Shown here: piece by piece, positions 1-12,872 of the stretch
Position numbering within the stretch: the first letter of the stretch is position 1
Layout: the number at the start of each line of letters is the position of its first letter
Assembly (NCBI GenBank): GCA_019843655.1
Contig: JACDQD010000011.1
Span: 12,132,604-12,196,603 of the forward strand
From: Lethocerus indicus
Taxonomy: Eukaryota > Arthropoda > Insecta > Hemiptera > Belostomatidae
DNA length: 64,000 nt
Direction: 5' to 3'
Program-made: the position numbers and the translations under genes
Notes under the pieces: model-generated
Database searches by the model: none
Told to the model about the DNA's origin: nothing
What the model saw: the letters and a program-made list of their open reading frames with translations, nothing else

Positions 1-1786
1 TAGATAGAGAGAGAGAGAGAGAAAAAATAAGAAAGTTGGAAATTCGAAGGGATATATGTCGCGCGCCGGATTCTTATATGGGAGAAGAATCCCTTTAATA
101 TTTATTGGTCTCCGGGACTCGGGACCTACTCGAGTTGTTTGCGAACTCCACCCGGCGGGACATAGGGACAAAGAAAAAAAGTCTAACTTCTAACTCGGAT
201 GCGAAGATGTAAACTCCTTTGTTTCTCCGATCGGGGTCGGGCTCCGCCGATGTATATAGCTCCCGCCCCGGGGCTATAGGCTATTTGAAATATTCTTTAT
301 ACAATATACAAGCATAAAAATAAAAATGTGCACTGGCTTACAGGTTTACAGGTGCCACACATTCAAGATAGGTTGGAGGGTTTATATTTCTAACTTGTCG
401 AGAATTATTTAATGACTAAATCTTGGCTAGCAAGTTGAGACTCTCCTCAATACTCCTGAAGTCACTTAAAACACACATTCTATAGGCTATCCGTTGTTCA
501 GTATTACAGTCGTAGTTCTGCGAAAAAAAAATATCTGTTCTTACGAATTTATATTGAAACGGTTTCAATGGGTTTTATTTACGAAATATTAATAATAGGC
601 GAAGGTAGTGTCAGCCAACTATATCCGGCACTCGCCGGCTGAATGAACGCTTCTTCAGTTCTAAAGGGCCCTACAGATCTTCGACATTACTGTCAGGCTT
701 AACGATGACAATATACATTCGCCGCTGAAATGTTTCGCCAGTACACGCGGGTCCTATTCAAGTCCCCTAGCAAGTCATTCCCTTCCAGTATTATACCAGT
801 AGCGAAGTAGCAAAAAACAATAAGTCCACATGAAATGTTTATTTTCGTATTTGACGTCGAAAATCCGATATGGCTACCGAATTATATTTCCCGAAACTGC
901 TGGAATTCACCGAATCCACTTGATCTGTAATCTTTCTATTACCAGGAAGGTTTAGTTAATTTTTTTTCTATAGACAATTAAATTGCAGTCGGTTTGTTCT
1001 AATGATATTAATTATTTTATTAATTATTATTGACCCAAAAATACTTTCCGAAAATCTCTGGAAATAAACGAAATAGTCAATTCTAAACGCGTTCTGTATA
1101 TACTAGTTTTGTGGCCTTTCGGTCAACTCTATACAGGAAGGGGTGCCGCCCCTTACCTTCAAGAATGTATATATTCGGAGCCAGATACACACAAAAACAC
1201 AAACAAAGATATACAGAGATGCAATTGTAGGAGTCGATTCGGATTGTGGGTTCTGCAGTTGCCTGAGCTCCCAACCGAGGTTTCAATTCCGTCCACCGTG
1301 GGGTATTTGCCTACCCGACTCTGCAAATAAACCCTGGCTCGAAATTAATAGCCTTCAATGTACAGCCGATCGAAAATGTTTGCGCCATCCGTTTAATTAA
1401 ATATATACATTTAATTCCGCCGGTGTTTGTCCAAAGGTTTTAGCAAATAGAATTTCACGGACGACCCCTCAGAATGAAAAAAGTGGCGTGCGCATAAATA
1501 ATTTTGAATGGCCATTAAGCTCAATTGGATATGATAATGTAGGCGCGGCGACTTAATTTAAATGCAATTTCGTCTCCCTCACAATTTACAAAGCCATATT
1601 GAAACCGACGTGGACACTATAAGTTACCAACAAGATAGGTAATAAAATCCCGGTTCCTAAAGTTTCATTCCCTTCTCACTCGTCATCCTAATTCACTCAT
1701 TAAATTTCTCTCCTCTGTTACCAATCCATTATACCTATAACGATAAAGGTTTTTACAATAAATAAAAGAAAATAATCAACCGAGAA
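1..1786. other. No gene seen
   Basis: AT-rich unique-looking sequence after the edge microsatellite. Overlapping open frames of 67-85 codons at 1083-1400 on both strands have no recognisable content. A short GC-rich patch at 225-275 shows no clear element. Confidence 0.5.
6..22. repeat. (GA)n microsatellite
   Basis: About eight GA units at the window edge. Confidence 0.8.
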
Positions 1787-1814
1787 GCCGGTCTTGACTT
1801 TTCTCCATCGTCAG
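1787..1814 (-). mobile_element. Decayed hammerhead-element relic
   Basis: The minus strand reads CTGACGA, TGGAGAAAAGTC, AAGA, CCGGC. It aligns with the 53.3-kb ribozyme over its full core but has AAGA in place of GAAA and a broken stem II. Confidence 0.3.
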
Positions 1815-3619
1815 TTGTATTCCGTTAGAGAGTCTTGATATAACCTTTCTGTATTAGGACTTAGAGATGCTGGAATTGGTTTAGCCTTTAGAATCAAACA
1901 AGCGGAACGAGTGATAAACTCACTCTATCTGCCGAGCCATGTCCGACCTCTATCTCTGGCGACTTCCCTTCAATCACTCCTTGGCTTTTCCCCGGTGGTG
2001 GAACCAATCACAAATTACGACTAACTAAACGGCTAGGGCGTGCTAAATCCTGTATACTCTCTGGATTTGAAAATTGTTTTAAATCATTTAACTATAATCA
2101 AGTTAAACAGGCGGGCGAATCAGTTTACAGGCTTTAAAGCAAAGATCTTAGAAGTAATCATATAGATCAGGGAGAGATAGTTCTGAATAACAAATATCGG
2201 GACAGCCATTAGTGAAGTGAAACTATTGTTATGGGGGCTTGCATCTGGAGGGCTCTGGGAGTCGTTAGCGGAGTCCAATAAAAGTTAAGCAATGCAAATA
2301 AGGGACATTTGTTCCAAGTGTTGATCTCAACTTGAATTAAGAATTCCTTGATCCTGACGAACGACTGAACAAACTAAATCTATTTTTTGCATTATAGTAT
2401 TGTAGAGCAGTTAACCGTCCCCAAAGATTATATTTATTCTAAATATCCTACAACAAGTATCAGAAATGTATTAATTTATGTACTGATCCTGTTTTATTAC
2501 TATTATTTTCTTAATCAGGTAAATTTAGAAGATTTGATAGAATTTATCGGAAAACCTTTTTTTATTAAATAATAAAACAAAATAAAAATTATGAAAGCAA
2601 CCACAAATTCGTATATTTCAAAAACGTTGTATGTAGCTTAAATTAGGGTTTAGTAAAGAGAATTTGTTATAATTAGTAATTAACACTGCTTGTATTTGAA
2701 TAAAAGAACTTAGTATTATGTAGTTATATACATAATGTACAACGCTGAAAGCTAAGTGCTAATTTCTCACTGAAGAGATATTTTGCTGTTACGGAAAGTT
2801 AGAATCTACGAAAAGTTATTCTGATTAACTGCATAATAAATTTAAATTAGCGCATGGCGGCAATGCACGATTAGCGCTATAAAAAATAAAGTTCAAAAAT
2901 TATTAAAATTGAATTGTAAACTGTAATATACTGAATTGAGGAAAATGTTATCATGTTCCCCAGTTGGATTCCATTCGTTTATTGGCCCAATTGACTTTAC
3001 GACCGATCGTCAGATTCCAGTGGGCGTCGATGAATGAAAACTCGGTGATATTTCAGAGCGTAGTGAATTCGTACGATTTTGTCCAATAATTAAGAGGGCG
3101 GTGGCCTCTGGCGTACCGACTGCGCAGGCACATACTCCCACTTTCGACAGCCAACATCTGTTTTGTCACTGAACCGCTTTCATCCGTATTCTCTCGAAAC
3201 GGGGCCGCATAATAAGGATGCAACTTCAAGATGTGTTTTGTGTTAAAAAATCTCACACTCTACTGCATTTCCCCACAGCGTGCCGAATAATTGTTTAATT
3301 AGATAAATTCACCTTTTAGTTGTTTGAAAGATCCACACCGTACGACGGAGCCTTGTTACAACTCGGATGACGCATTATAATGTGAAAATCATTCGTATAG
3401 ATGAAGAAAAGCCAAGGTGTAAAATATTGAAAGCCACAAGAAACGATTAACACGCAGGGTTGTTGGTCAAAGATCAGACCGACTGGATTTGAAATATTAT
3501 TACCAGTTTCGGCCCTTGTGACGGGGTAACGACAGGGCTACGCAGACAATATACCTGTCCTACTTCCATGTGCCCTTGATTGATGGATCGTCTTTTCACA
3601 GTCCGCGTCAGAACTGTTA
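1815..3619. other. No gene seen
   Basis: AT-rich sequence. The frame at 2387-2572 is short and AT-driven. Nothing repeated or structured stands out. Confidence 0.5.
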
Positions 3620-4066
3620 TTGCATTACAGTTCCGCCGCAACGCGGACAAACACTGAGACCCTACTAATCGACGATAAAAACAAATCATTACAAGTGGGA
3701 TACGACAGAAAGTTTCAAATTAACCGTCGATTTACTGATGACAGCAAAAAAATTGCGGGGATTAAAACCGATATCTATCTGGGGCGGGACACGTTGACGC
3801 TTCTGGACAGGTTTTACGGCGCTAGACGATCCGATATCATTTTACCGACTGTATGTCCCGTAATGGAAAATAAAGTGGGGGATTGGCCTACTTTCGTTAA
3901 GCCTGCCAGATTTACAGGTACGCCTCTATGTAGTGATTTACTCCGATCTCCGCTCACAGCTGGGCGCTTGATCATTTTCCAGCGTTCCACCCGAACGTCT
4001 GGCGGGGATCCCGTCATGCCTAAGGACATCCGGTTATCAGTGTGCACGCCGCTGACTAATCTCTGA
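3620..4066 (+). other. 148-codon open frame, unrecognised
   Basis: The longest open frame in the window. The translation is of normal composition with no low-complexity run, no membrane segment and no signal peptide, and I recognise no domain or family in it. The ATG context is not informative and I see no clear splice sites. It lies in a 1.1-kb patch (about 3.45-4.55 kb) of more even base composition than its neighbours, in which several minus-strand frames also stay open. It could be a remnant of a decayed coding sequence or chance. I favour non-coding. Confidence 0.12.
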
Positions 4067-6699
4067 AATAACTGGCAAAAGAGAGACCAATCATAGTGTT
4101 GAGAGGTAGAATGGTTCCGATCGCTCTGTCCCTGAACACCACGCTCAGTCCTTAGGCCTCCAACTCTTGTCCGGGTAATGTAAAAGTTCCCATTTTTTCC
4201 GGCCCATAGATATTAGACAGAGGAATAGATCTGAATTAAACACAAATAATTTAGTCAATACCTTGAGCATTTCGCTCCCCAGACAGGTATATGAGAGAGG
4301 AATTAATTTATCTCCAGCTTGGTGCCTCTCCGCTTTGCCATACCTTTCATAATGGTTTGCAAAGTGAACGCTAACACAGTGCGGTTGTTGTATAACGCCT
4401 CCCCAGTCTGAGACCACCTCGTTATCCTAACAGTCTTAAGCCCTTCCTGAAATCCCCAACCCGCCCGAACATATCTGACCCCGGGCATTCGGATTCGATA
4501 TTCCAACACATTCTCGCCCGTCTGCCTGCGAATAATTAGAGGAAAGGGACTCTCCGCAATCGTCTATCCCGCGTTAAATAATTAGGAATTAGTTGGAACC
4601 GGTTTGTCATCTACAATTTGCCTACCGACATTTATTATATAGGACCTCGAAATATACGACTGAGTATACTCTAGTGCTAAATTATTATTTATTCAGGGGC
4701 AATAATTACAAACTGAATCCCGACATTGGTTATGTTTTACCATATTTTTTTATGTAAAACCTGAACTGTGAACATTGAAAAACGCACCTACAAAAGAATA
4801 CCACATTGACAAAAAACCATTTCAATAAATGTATATTATCAGTTACTCTCATTAAATTAAGTTATTTAATTAGAAGGGTACCTAGAAAGAGAATAGAAAG
4901 AAGGTTTGTTTAAAATTCCTTTTCATTATATAAGACGTTAATTTTATTAATAAAATAAATTTTGTATGTTATAAATTGCTCTTAATCACCTCTGAGCAAG
5001 TGAAATTAATTCCTGGCCGCTCATCAGGTTTTTGACCTTTTATATTACAGCCAAATTAGACTGAATATTACATTGCTGAGCCTCTTGAGTAGCTGTACGT
5101 TGTCTTAATCTTAAATAGATCTGAATTTATTATTCAGATTATTTACAAGCCGAATGGAGAATCTCTTAACAGGGTGTTATGTAATTTATTTCGCAGATGT
5201 GCGGACGTAACGTGGAAATATTCTCGAGTGTTTTCGGAGTGTGGAGTGGAAAATTCACGGTCGAGCGACGAGACCGGCCGGGGACAAATCCAAAACAATC
5301 GAGAAGGGTCTCTCGAGTTTTCAGAACCATCCCAAGAACTTGGCTCGTTATAATGGCGAATTGTAAGCAAGTATTAATACCGGCGGTTTTCAATATACCG
5401 AACTCCCCCTTCATTTGGACTTCGTTACCGAGGCCACTAATAAGGGAAGTTTATTAGGAGCCAGACTAGCAGGGCGCTTTGCCCCTGAAGGAAATTCTGC
5501 TTCCGATCCCCAGCCTAATTATTCCATTAGGCTGATTTTCAGTGATATTGTGGAGCATGATAATTTTAATTTCATACAGGACTCCCGGTCCGGGTGTCCG
5601 TGTATATTCTAACTTACAAAGAAATTCAACCACTGTTTCGTAAAATACGTAATATAATATTAAAGATTAATTATATACATAAGTAAATATTGGATTGGCA
5701 ACTAAGTCATTGCGGATTTCTACGCCATAGCTGGTGTTCATTCATAAAGTATTTGCTTCAACATTTCTCCAACTTGAAGTATTTCTAAGTATACTATGAT
5801 AGACATTTTGTTAATAGGTTAATGTGTTCGAAGATAGTAGTGTGCCGAATTTCGGCGTTCTATCTAATTATGTAATTAAATGACCAGACAGTTGTAGCGT
5901 TCGGTTTCATATTTGAACGGGTGCGACATTAGCATAGTTTCTACATGTCGCTATAAACACTAATTCAGACGTAGAAGAAACATAATAATCATTATTGGCA
6001 AAGCATGGGCCATTGTTAAGAGGTATTCGCATATGATCCCTCCTTCTGTTAAGCTCACTGTCACTGACTGTCTCCTCCCTTGGCTTTATAGGCTTGCCTA
6101 AGCCTAGTCTTCTGATAATGCTTCAATATATAATCTTATAATTATCCACATGAAACAATGATACAAAATGATAAATATAATATGTTTTATAATAAATTAC
6201 TTAGCGTTAAAATTATCTAATTAATTTATTTTTTAAGCGCTGATATTGAGCAAATAAAAACTAAACGTTTGAGCAATTCTAAGGAACTATTTTCATTTCA
6301 TAAGTTAAAAGTTGAGTATTCCACATTCGATCTTGCTCCACGTTAGTTTATGGCTCGGAGAGTACGTCTTTTCATCGCAGCCACTGAAGCATTCGGCGAA
6401 GTTTCCAAACTCAGTTTCGGCACCGAACCGGCAGTATCATTCCGCCCGGCGAGCACTAACCGGACCGTAACCGGAAACCTGGAGAATTACCGTTGCCCGT
6501 AAATCTTGTAATTTACGACAGTAATTCATTTTGCGCAGTCTTGAATAGGTGCAGCCTAAGAACCATGACCCGGTTACTGGACAAATTTACATGCGTTTGG
6601 TAAAAAAGAAGTGCCAACAAACGCTGGGTAGCAGCGCAGACCACAATTTTATGCCTCACTAATCGACTGACTTTTTCTTTTTAATTCATTTTCTTCTCG
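4067..6699. other. No gene seen
   Basis: 4.1-4.55 kb continues the evenly composed patch of the 148-codon frame, with minus-strand frames of 68-90 codons. 5143-5612 holds overlapping short frames on both strands. None is recognisable, and the rest is AT-rich. Confidence 0.5.
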
Positions 6700-6832
6700 T
6701 CGGTATGTGGAAAAGTTTTTCTTTCAATACTACTTGACGATATGTACTACCTTCTGAACAAATTTATTTCTCTTCATCGTGTGCTCATTGTTGCCCTTGA
6801 ATCTTCGTTAGGAACACTTTTCCTCGTTTCAA
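6700..6832. repeat. Diverged dispersed repeat, copy 1
   Basis: It aligns with 17111-17274. Shared blocks in the same order include GGTATGTG, AAGTTTT, CTTTNAATAC, TGAACNAATTT, GCTCAT, TTGCC and TTCCTCG. Divergence is substantial, with indels, so it is an old interspersed repeat or duplicated element of unknown class. Confidence 0.45.
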
Positions 6833-9079
6833 GCAAACAAGCGTTGTCTATTGACTGTGGGAGAAATTATTGTTACAAAGAGTAGAATTAGACATCCAGG
6901 ATCTAATATAGCTAAACGAATGAATATTACATTTTCTAAATAAAAACAATATAACAATAGATTTTGAATTATTATTGATTCTTAAGCTTAAGCTTTTCAA
7001 TAAATTATTCGACTGTAAAAATTCGCTTCAATAAATTAAATGTGGCATTCTAATTCTGTAGCGACTTCTCAAAGTGGGGAATTTGGTTCTTAATGGTTCT
7101 TAATACTAATGTCATAAATTGCAGATTGTTGTTAACTTTTCTTATTGACTTTTATTCCTATATGATAAAATGTGCACAACCGGTGCTGTACTATTGTTTT
7201 TAAATTATATTAAACTAGGAACCGAGGACACCAATGATTTTCATTAGTGGGTATCAACAAATTCGCTGAAATTTTATCCATGAATAATTAAAATTCCGGC
7301 TGAACTCAGTTGCAGTTTGAATATATCATGGGTAACTGCTTATTTTCATGCGATGAACTCCTTTCGGAGTATCAGGTATTAATGGGACCGCTTTTCATTA
7401 ACCCCCTCCCCGGTATAAAGTTTTCCACAGTTTTCCCAGTGTAACTCTCGGCGCCTGAAGTGCGCGGCCCCTGCGTAGGGTGGTAATGAATAGGGGTCCC
7501 CCATCCCTCCCGCCCTTAAACCTGGTCACGATCCTAATCTCCGGCCGCAATATAAATTTCTGAAGAAAATACTTTTAAAAGCCCCCATTGTCGGCAGTTT
7601 CCTTTTGTTGACGGAATTAAGTTTTCAATTTACCCCCCACCCTCCACCTATCCGCCCTCTTTGAAGGACGTTGAAAAAGTTATGTATTAAAGATGGTTCC
7701 CCGAAGGGAGCGTTCAGACTGGCGAGGATTCAATCTCATTGTTCCTCGGCTTTAATACGCTGCATGATTCATGAAATCTTAAAGCGATTGTTCAATTCAA
7801 GTTTAAGCCAGGCTAAGAAAACCGTACTATAGTAGCATCCATTCCTTTAGTACATAAAACTAACCTGTATGAATCAACTAATTGTATGCAGGAAGGTTTA
7901 CCGCGATAACCTTGCATTGATATTAGACTTTGCATTAAAAATCCGAAGTGTTTTCTTAATATCTCATTGTGTCCTGTTTTGAACTATCAGGGCAACACAC
8001 ATCTATGGATCGATAATTGATAAAAAATGTTTTTTAGATTTGGTTGTAGAGCCGACACATTATAGTATGCAATAAACGACCCACTGCATTCATCCATAAT
8101 TGAAACATTGAGATTATAATTAAAAACAAGGATTAATCTCGAAATGAATTTGACGGCTGGTTCTATTTTTTCGGCAATAGACATCCATTGTTTCGTACTG
8201 TAAGTGATCCTCCATCGAGGCGAAAGCCCTTCTTACGTCGACGAGTCACCTCCACTCTCCTACTTGAATTTTCTCTGGAAGGTTCACACTCCTAAGACTC
8301 TTGGCCTAGTTACATTCGTTCATCCGTCCCGTGTGTCCTTCGCAAACCTCAACCCACGACGGCAGTATCTCTTAGCCCAACTCCCCCCAAGCGAAGTTTC
8401 ATTTCTTACGATGCTCTCCAACTCCGGAGTTACAATTTATATGTTTTATATGTTTTTATATCAATGTGTCCACTCAGTGTATAAAACTGGAGAAATTTTA
8501 TCCCACGATATTCTAACTAGTCGGTGAAAACTTTTCCGTGTAAGATATTTATTATAAATATTTTAATTCAGATACGACTATGTAGAAACGTTTTGGTAAT
8601 TTCGTTAATTCGGTGGAACCAACAACAACTATCACTAGACAGACTAGAACAACTATTTCAGCATTCGGTGTAATATAAACTAATTATAGCTGAATCTAAA
8701 GATTCAGCTTTCTGGGCGTGGGGGTACTAACATACTATTGTTTTAGAAGATAGCAAAAAACTATAGTATTCCAAGCCTTGTAGGACTTCCAAACAGGTAT
8801 TTCAAACTATTTATAAGATAAGTTCTGACAAGATGCATGCGGTTTATTTCAATGCGAAATGCTATATAACACATATTATAACATGGGCTATATTCTACGA
8901 CAGTTTCACACCAGAGTTTTCATTATTAATATTGTATCCGGTTAGCCTACATATGTTTGTATTTTATGGTGATTTCGTGAGATATTGATTCTGAACTAGA
9001 ATGTCTAGCTTTTAAGACATGGCGGCTGGAGGGAGTACAGTGCGGTATTCAATTTTAGACCTACAGAAATGAAGTTAAA
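6833..9079. other. No gene seen
   Basis: AT-rich. A GC-rich, pyrimidine-rich patch at 7380-7680 (CCCCTCCCC and CCCCCACCC motifs) may be regulatory. A 107-codon frame (8204-8527) is unrecognised. A small tandem duplication of GGTTCTTAAT lies at 7086-7105. Confidence 0.45.
8688..8709. repeat. Short hairpin
   Basis: AGCTGAATCT and AGATTCAGCT form a perfect 10-bp stem with a 2-nt spacer, so it is better seen as a cruciform than as an RNA hairpin. Confidence 0.6.
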
Positions 9080-9720
9080 CGGAATCTGGACCTACTCCGG
9101 ACGTTTAAACGGCAATTCGGGTCCGAGGCCCCGGCGCTAATTGGTTCAAGTGGAGGTTTTGTATTCGGACCGGGACTCCCGCCATGGTGCCCTGTTCAAA
9201 CACAACTCCTTTAACCACCCCCTCCCCCACCGCTACTTTTTTCCAACTCGTTTTCTCCTAATGACTCCTTCAAATTGAAGTGTTTGTACTGCCTTTTTAG
9301 CCCTTTTTCGGTTTTAAATCCGTAAAAAAAAGAAGAAAAGGGAAGGGAAATAATGGGCCGGTGGGAGGAGGATTTACAAGAGAATTTTCTCGACTTTCGG
9401 GACTCGAGCTAGAAGCGTTACTCTAATTAATCCCGCGGACCGATTCCCTTTCCCTCTAGGGCCCCCTATCGCTTTAATTGCGGCCGGCGCCGCTGTTTCA
9501 CGCAATTTTTATTATTTAACGTTGCCGAGCCGGCAGAAAAATTTTCCCTTCCGGGTTTGCTGGCAGTAAATTCTTTTTTGTAATGGCTTAATTGGCCGGA
9601 AACCGTTAACGGCTGGAAATTATTTGTTATTACACCGACCACGGGGAAAATGTAGAATTAACTTTCAGAGAGGGCCTTACTGACTTTTGTTTTTAGCGGC
9701 CCGCATCTCCGATACAAGGA
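9080..9720. promoter_or_regulatory. GC-rich islets with homeodomain-type cores
   Basis: Several GC-rich blocks (CGGCCGGCGCCGCTG near 9481, GGCCGGAAACCG near 9595) alternate with TAAT/ATTA cores (CTAATTGG, CTAATTAATC, TTTAATTG, CTTAATTGG). No open frame crosses it. This texture is common in long-range enhancers of developmental genes. That reading is an inference from composition only. Confidence 0.25.
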
Positions 9721-9867
9721 CTAGGGTAAAATAAAATTAAATAAATTTCCATATATAATTTTCTCAAATCAAAATTCGTTAATAACGGCAGTTAGGTTTT
9801 TCATATTTTCTAGCTTCATTAAGGATGTACTACCACTATATAATGACCGTATGTCAACATACTGCAG

Positions 9868-9928
9868 TTTCTTGATCTTGTTTCTCCTCTAGCGGGTTTG
9901 GTCTTTTAGTAAATCGGTTTTTTGAGCC
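9868..9928 (-). mobile_element. Degenerate copy of the hammerhead-element 3' region
   Basis: It aligns with plus-strand 53248-53310: TTTCTCCTCT, GGGTTTGGTCTTTT and TCGGTTT occur in the same order and spacing. The ribozyme core itself is not preserved. Confidence 0.35.
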
Positions 9929-12684
9929 AAAACCTGTCTAGCAGACAATATTGTAATATTTCAAATCGAGTACCTTCTAGTATTATATTCTATATATTGT
10001 TACGGTCGATAATCCTCAAGTTCAGTATGAATCTTTTTTGGGACATAACTTTCATTTCAAGCAGGTTCCCATTATAAATTTCCGGACGGTGGTTCGTTAA
10101 ATGTTTACGGTCAATTCGTCGCCGGTAATAGAGCGGCCCTGGGCACGCATCCCCCACATCCAGCCGGGTATCCCAATATATTCGGATGGTATAGTCGGGT
10201 ATCCATTTGAATGCATTCCGCCTTAAACGCCCCCCAATTTAATTCCCTCTCCAAGAGGAAATTTAAACGAAATACCCAAACCAGTTTATTTTACCGACCT
10301 GTGCCATTCGATCAGTATCTTGGATACATTAAAGGTTATTAATTTTTCTAGTTTGTATTTTTAAAATCGCGGATCTACCTTTTTTGACAAAAATTAATAA
10401 TTCATTAATAAAGCTACTTGAGTTATAAGCAGAAAAATCACAAAACGGAGCGAGAAAATATATAATAATCCTTCTTTTAAAGATACTATAAAGAAGTAAT
10501 ACCGGCGAGTTGTGTGATTTTCTGTTCCATCTCTCTTGAGGAATGGATCATTCAGTAACATGAAGCTATAACTTTTCGTTTGAATTGTTTTTAAATAGCA
10601 TCTTCCCTTTCGAGATTTTCTACTTTTCTTTTCGTTTTCGGTCCTATGCTTCTCCTTTTCGCTATCGTCAGTAACATTCCGTTAGAAACATAACAAGTTC
10701 AGTTTCAGTATGTTTCAATATATTTAATTATTATCTTCAGTCTTTACAGTTTAATACCCATGGTCTTACTTCCGTATTACTTCTATTCGATACTATAAAA
10801 TACCATATTTATGTCGATATTTATCCGATCGTAAGTATTGCCCAAGTAAAGGAGTTTGAGCTGTACTCTATAGCGCATTTATGATTGTGCCGTTATGCGC
10901 ATCAAAAATGCAGTTTATAGTATAACGTTTAGTGAGTGCCGAGCTTTCAGTCGGGTATTTGGACCCGATACCTCTGTAATTAATTAACACTAGTGGATGG
11001 GGCCCTCTTTCCAGGAGCGCACCTGAGCTCAGCCCCAGAATTCCTCTTCGAAAAGGACAGTAAAAACGCAGTAAAGAGGATCGTGAGGAAGATGAAGAAC
11101 CGAGAGGAAAGCAAGGGCGATAAGCAACTTCTGTGGGGCTTTCGATGAGGGCCACTTAGGTTTAAGGGTGGCGACACCAACCCCTTCCCACCTGCATTAA
11201 TCATTAAGCTCGGCGACCGCTTAAGCAACTTTTCCATTAGCCTCATAAAACAAGTAGGGACATAAAATGAAACCAATATAATCCCGATAGCACATGGGTT
11301 ATGAACCCACTAGCAACACTTGTGAAATATTATCTATCGTAAAATGGATAAGTGGTTGGTGTTTATAATGCATACAAGGTACACGTTGTTTACTACTCAA
11401 CGCCGGCGCGGTTGTGTTTAGTATTATGTTAATTATTAGAAAAAATAAAAGTAAACGTGTGTGGAAGATGTTCGTTATGGGATTGATTACAAATTTATAT
11501 CGATCAAAGAACCTATCATAACCACCGCATTACACGCATCTAAATTATCCTGACTCAAGAAGATTTATGGGTAACTCAATAGACCACGCCGCACTAATTT
11601 AGTTATTTGAAGCAGCTCGTCCATCCCCGTGAAAACTACCTGCGTGCCATATTCTTAGAATTGGACTAAAATTGAATTTACAGTATATGATGAAAAATAC
11701 GACGGTTAGAAGTAGTTATCTGTTAGCCATCTGAAAAATTAGGCCATTTGAAAATTGGTTATTGACTTTAGAAATAGTTTGTGTACTATTCAATAAGGCA
11801 CGAAGGTAAATAATGTATTGTAGGAGTAATAACGAGAATTTAAAATAATCCACTATCCCCCCCCGTAATAAATTGGAAACTGAAATTGTGACGGACGGTT
11901 GAAAATATCTGCCGCACGGAAGTGGGGGTACAGGGCGTGGTCGGAGTTAGCTAAGCCTGGAATTGGGGACCTTGAGGTGGACGCTGTTCAATGTTTTCAG
12001 TCCGTCCTTATTGTAACGATACCGGCGATCTTATGTCGTCATGTTTAGGACCTAATTACCTAATTATTATGTTATCTAGTCTTCAATAGCACGCCCTATC
12101 ACCGAATCAATTCCAATATTCGGCAGGTCCCAAGTTGTGAGTTATAGGAACGCACTCGGCATAACATTTCTCTTGCCTGGAAAGTCGAACTTAATAAGTT
12201 GGCAATGGTTAATTGTCCATTGCGACCCACACTATAACGTTTAAGTAACCAGAATAGCTTTGCTGGTCAGTACATTTATTAGAAATTATTGCCTTCCGAA
12301 TTATTACAAATCTTCCATTGTGGGTGAATGAGAATTTTTCTTGAAATTTTGAAGAAACTTCTCTAGAGGAATGAAGATTATGTAAGCAACCAATATACTA
12401 TTTGATATCTATCCTTATAATTTAGGTTATAAGCCTTCTAAATATTGCCGGATAAGTCCGATTTGAGTGACATGTCTGAAGAAATGCCAGCAATATTTAA
12501 AGTAATGATCGGTTTTATCTAAAAACACCATTTCGACAGTTTTTTTTGCGTATTCTGCCTGCGTACATTCCCTGCCTTCAATTCATAAATAAAACAATAA
12601 TTTTGTTCAACAGAAAACTCTGTATAGGATAATTGACTCGCATCGTAAATAAAGTTCACTGAATTATATCCTGTATTAAATAGA
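9929..12684. other. No gene seen
   Basis: A possible further hammerhead relic lies at 10620-10671 on the minus strand (CTGACGA, then GAAA after an oversized loop), too weak to call. Overlapping minus-strand frames of 95 and 98 codons at 10868-11276 are unrecognised. The remainder is AT-rich with a few GC-rich blocks near 10140 and 11900. Confidence 0.45.
12202..12223. repeat. Short hairpin
   Basis: GCAATGG and CCATTGC form a 7-bp stem around 8 nt. Confidence 0.4.
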
Positions 12685-12701
12685 GGGGGGGGGGGAGGGG
12701 G
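12685..12701 (+). repeat. Poly-G tract
   Basis: 11 G, one A, then 5 G. A similar 11-G run lies at 13862-13872. Both could form quadruplexes. Confidence 0.8.
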
Positions 12702-12872
12702 ACAAGATATAGTGAGGTTTGTGGCGTGAACATTGGAAGGGGGAGGAAGCGTTGGCTCAGTTCCCCCGTACTGGTTACGTGTTACGAATAAGTGCGCCGA
12801 CCACCCGCACGAGGCTCCAAAATAAAACTAGGGATTGTATCCCGTAAATCAATCCATTAGAGGGCTTTATAC

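Noticed and set aside
10620..10671. Possible further hammerhead (CTGACGA ... GAAA, minus strand)
   Set aside because: Stem II would be oversized and unpaired, and the cleavage triplet and helix I are missing. Kept only as a possible relic.
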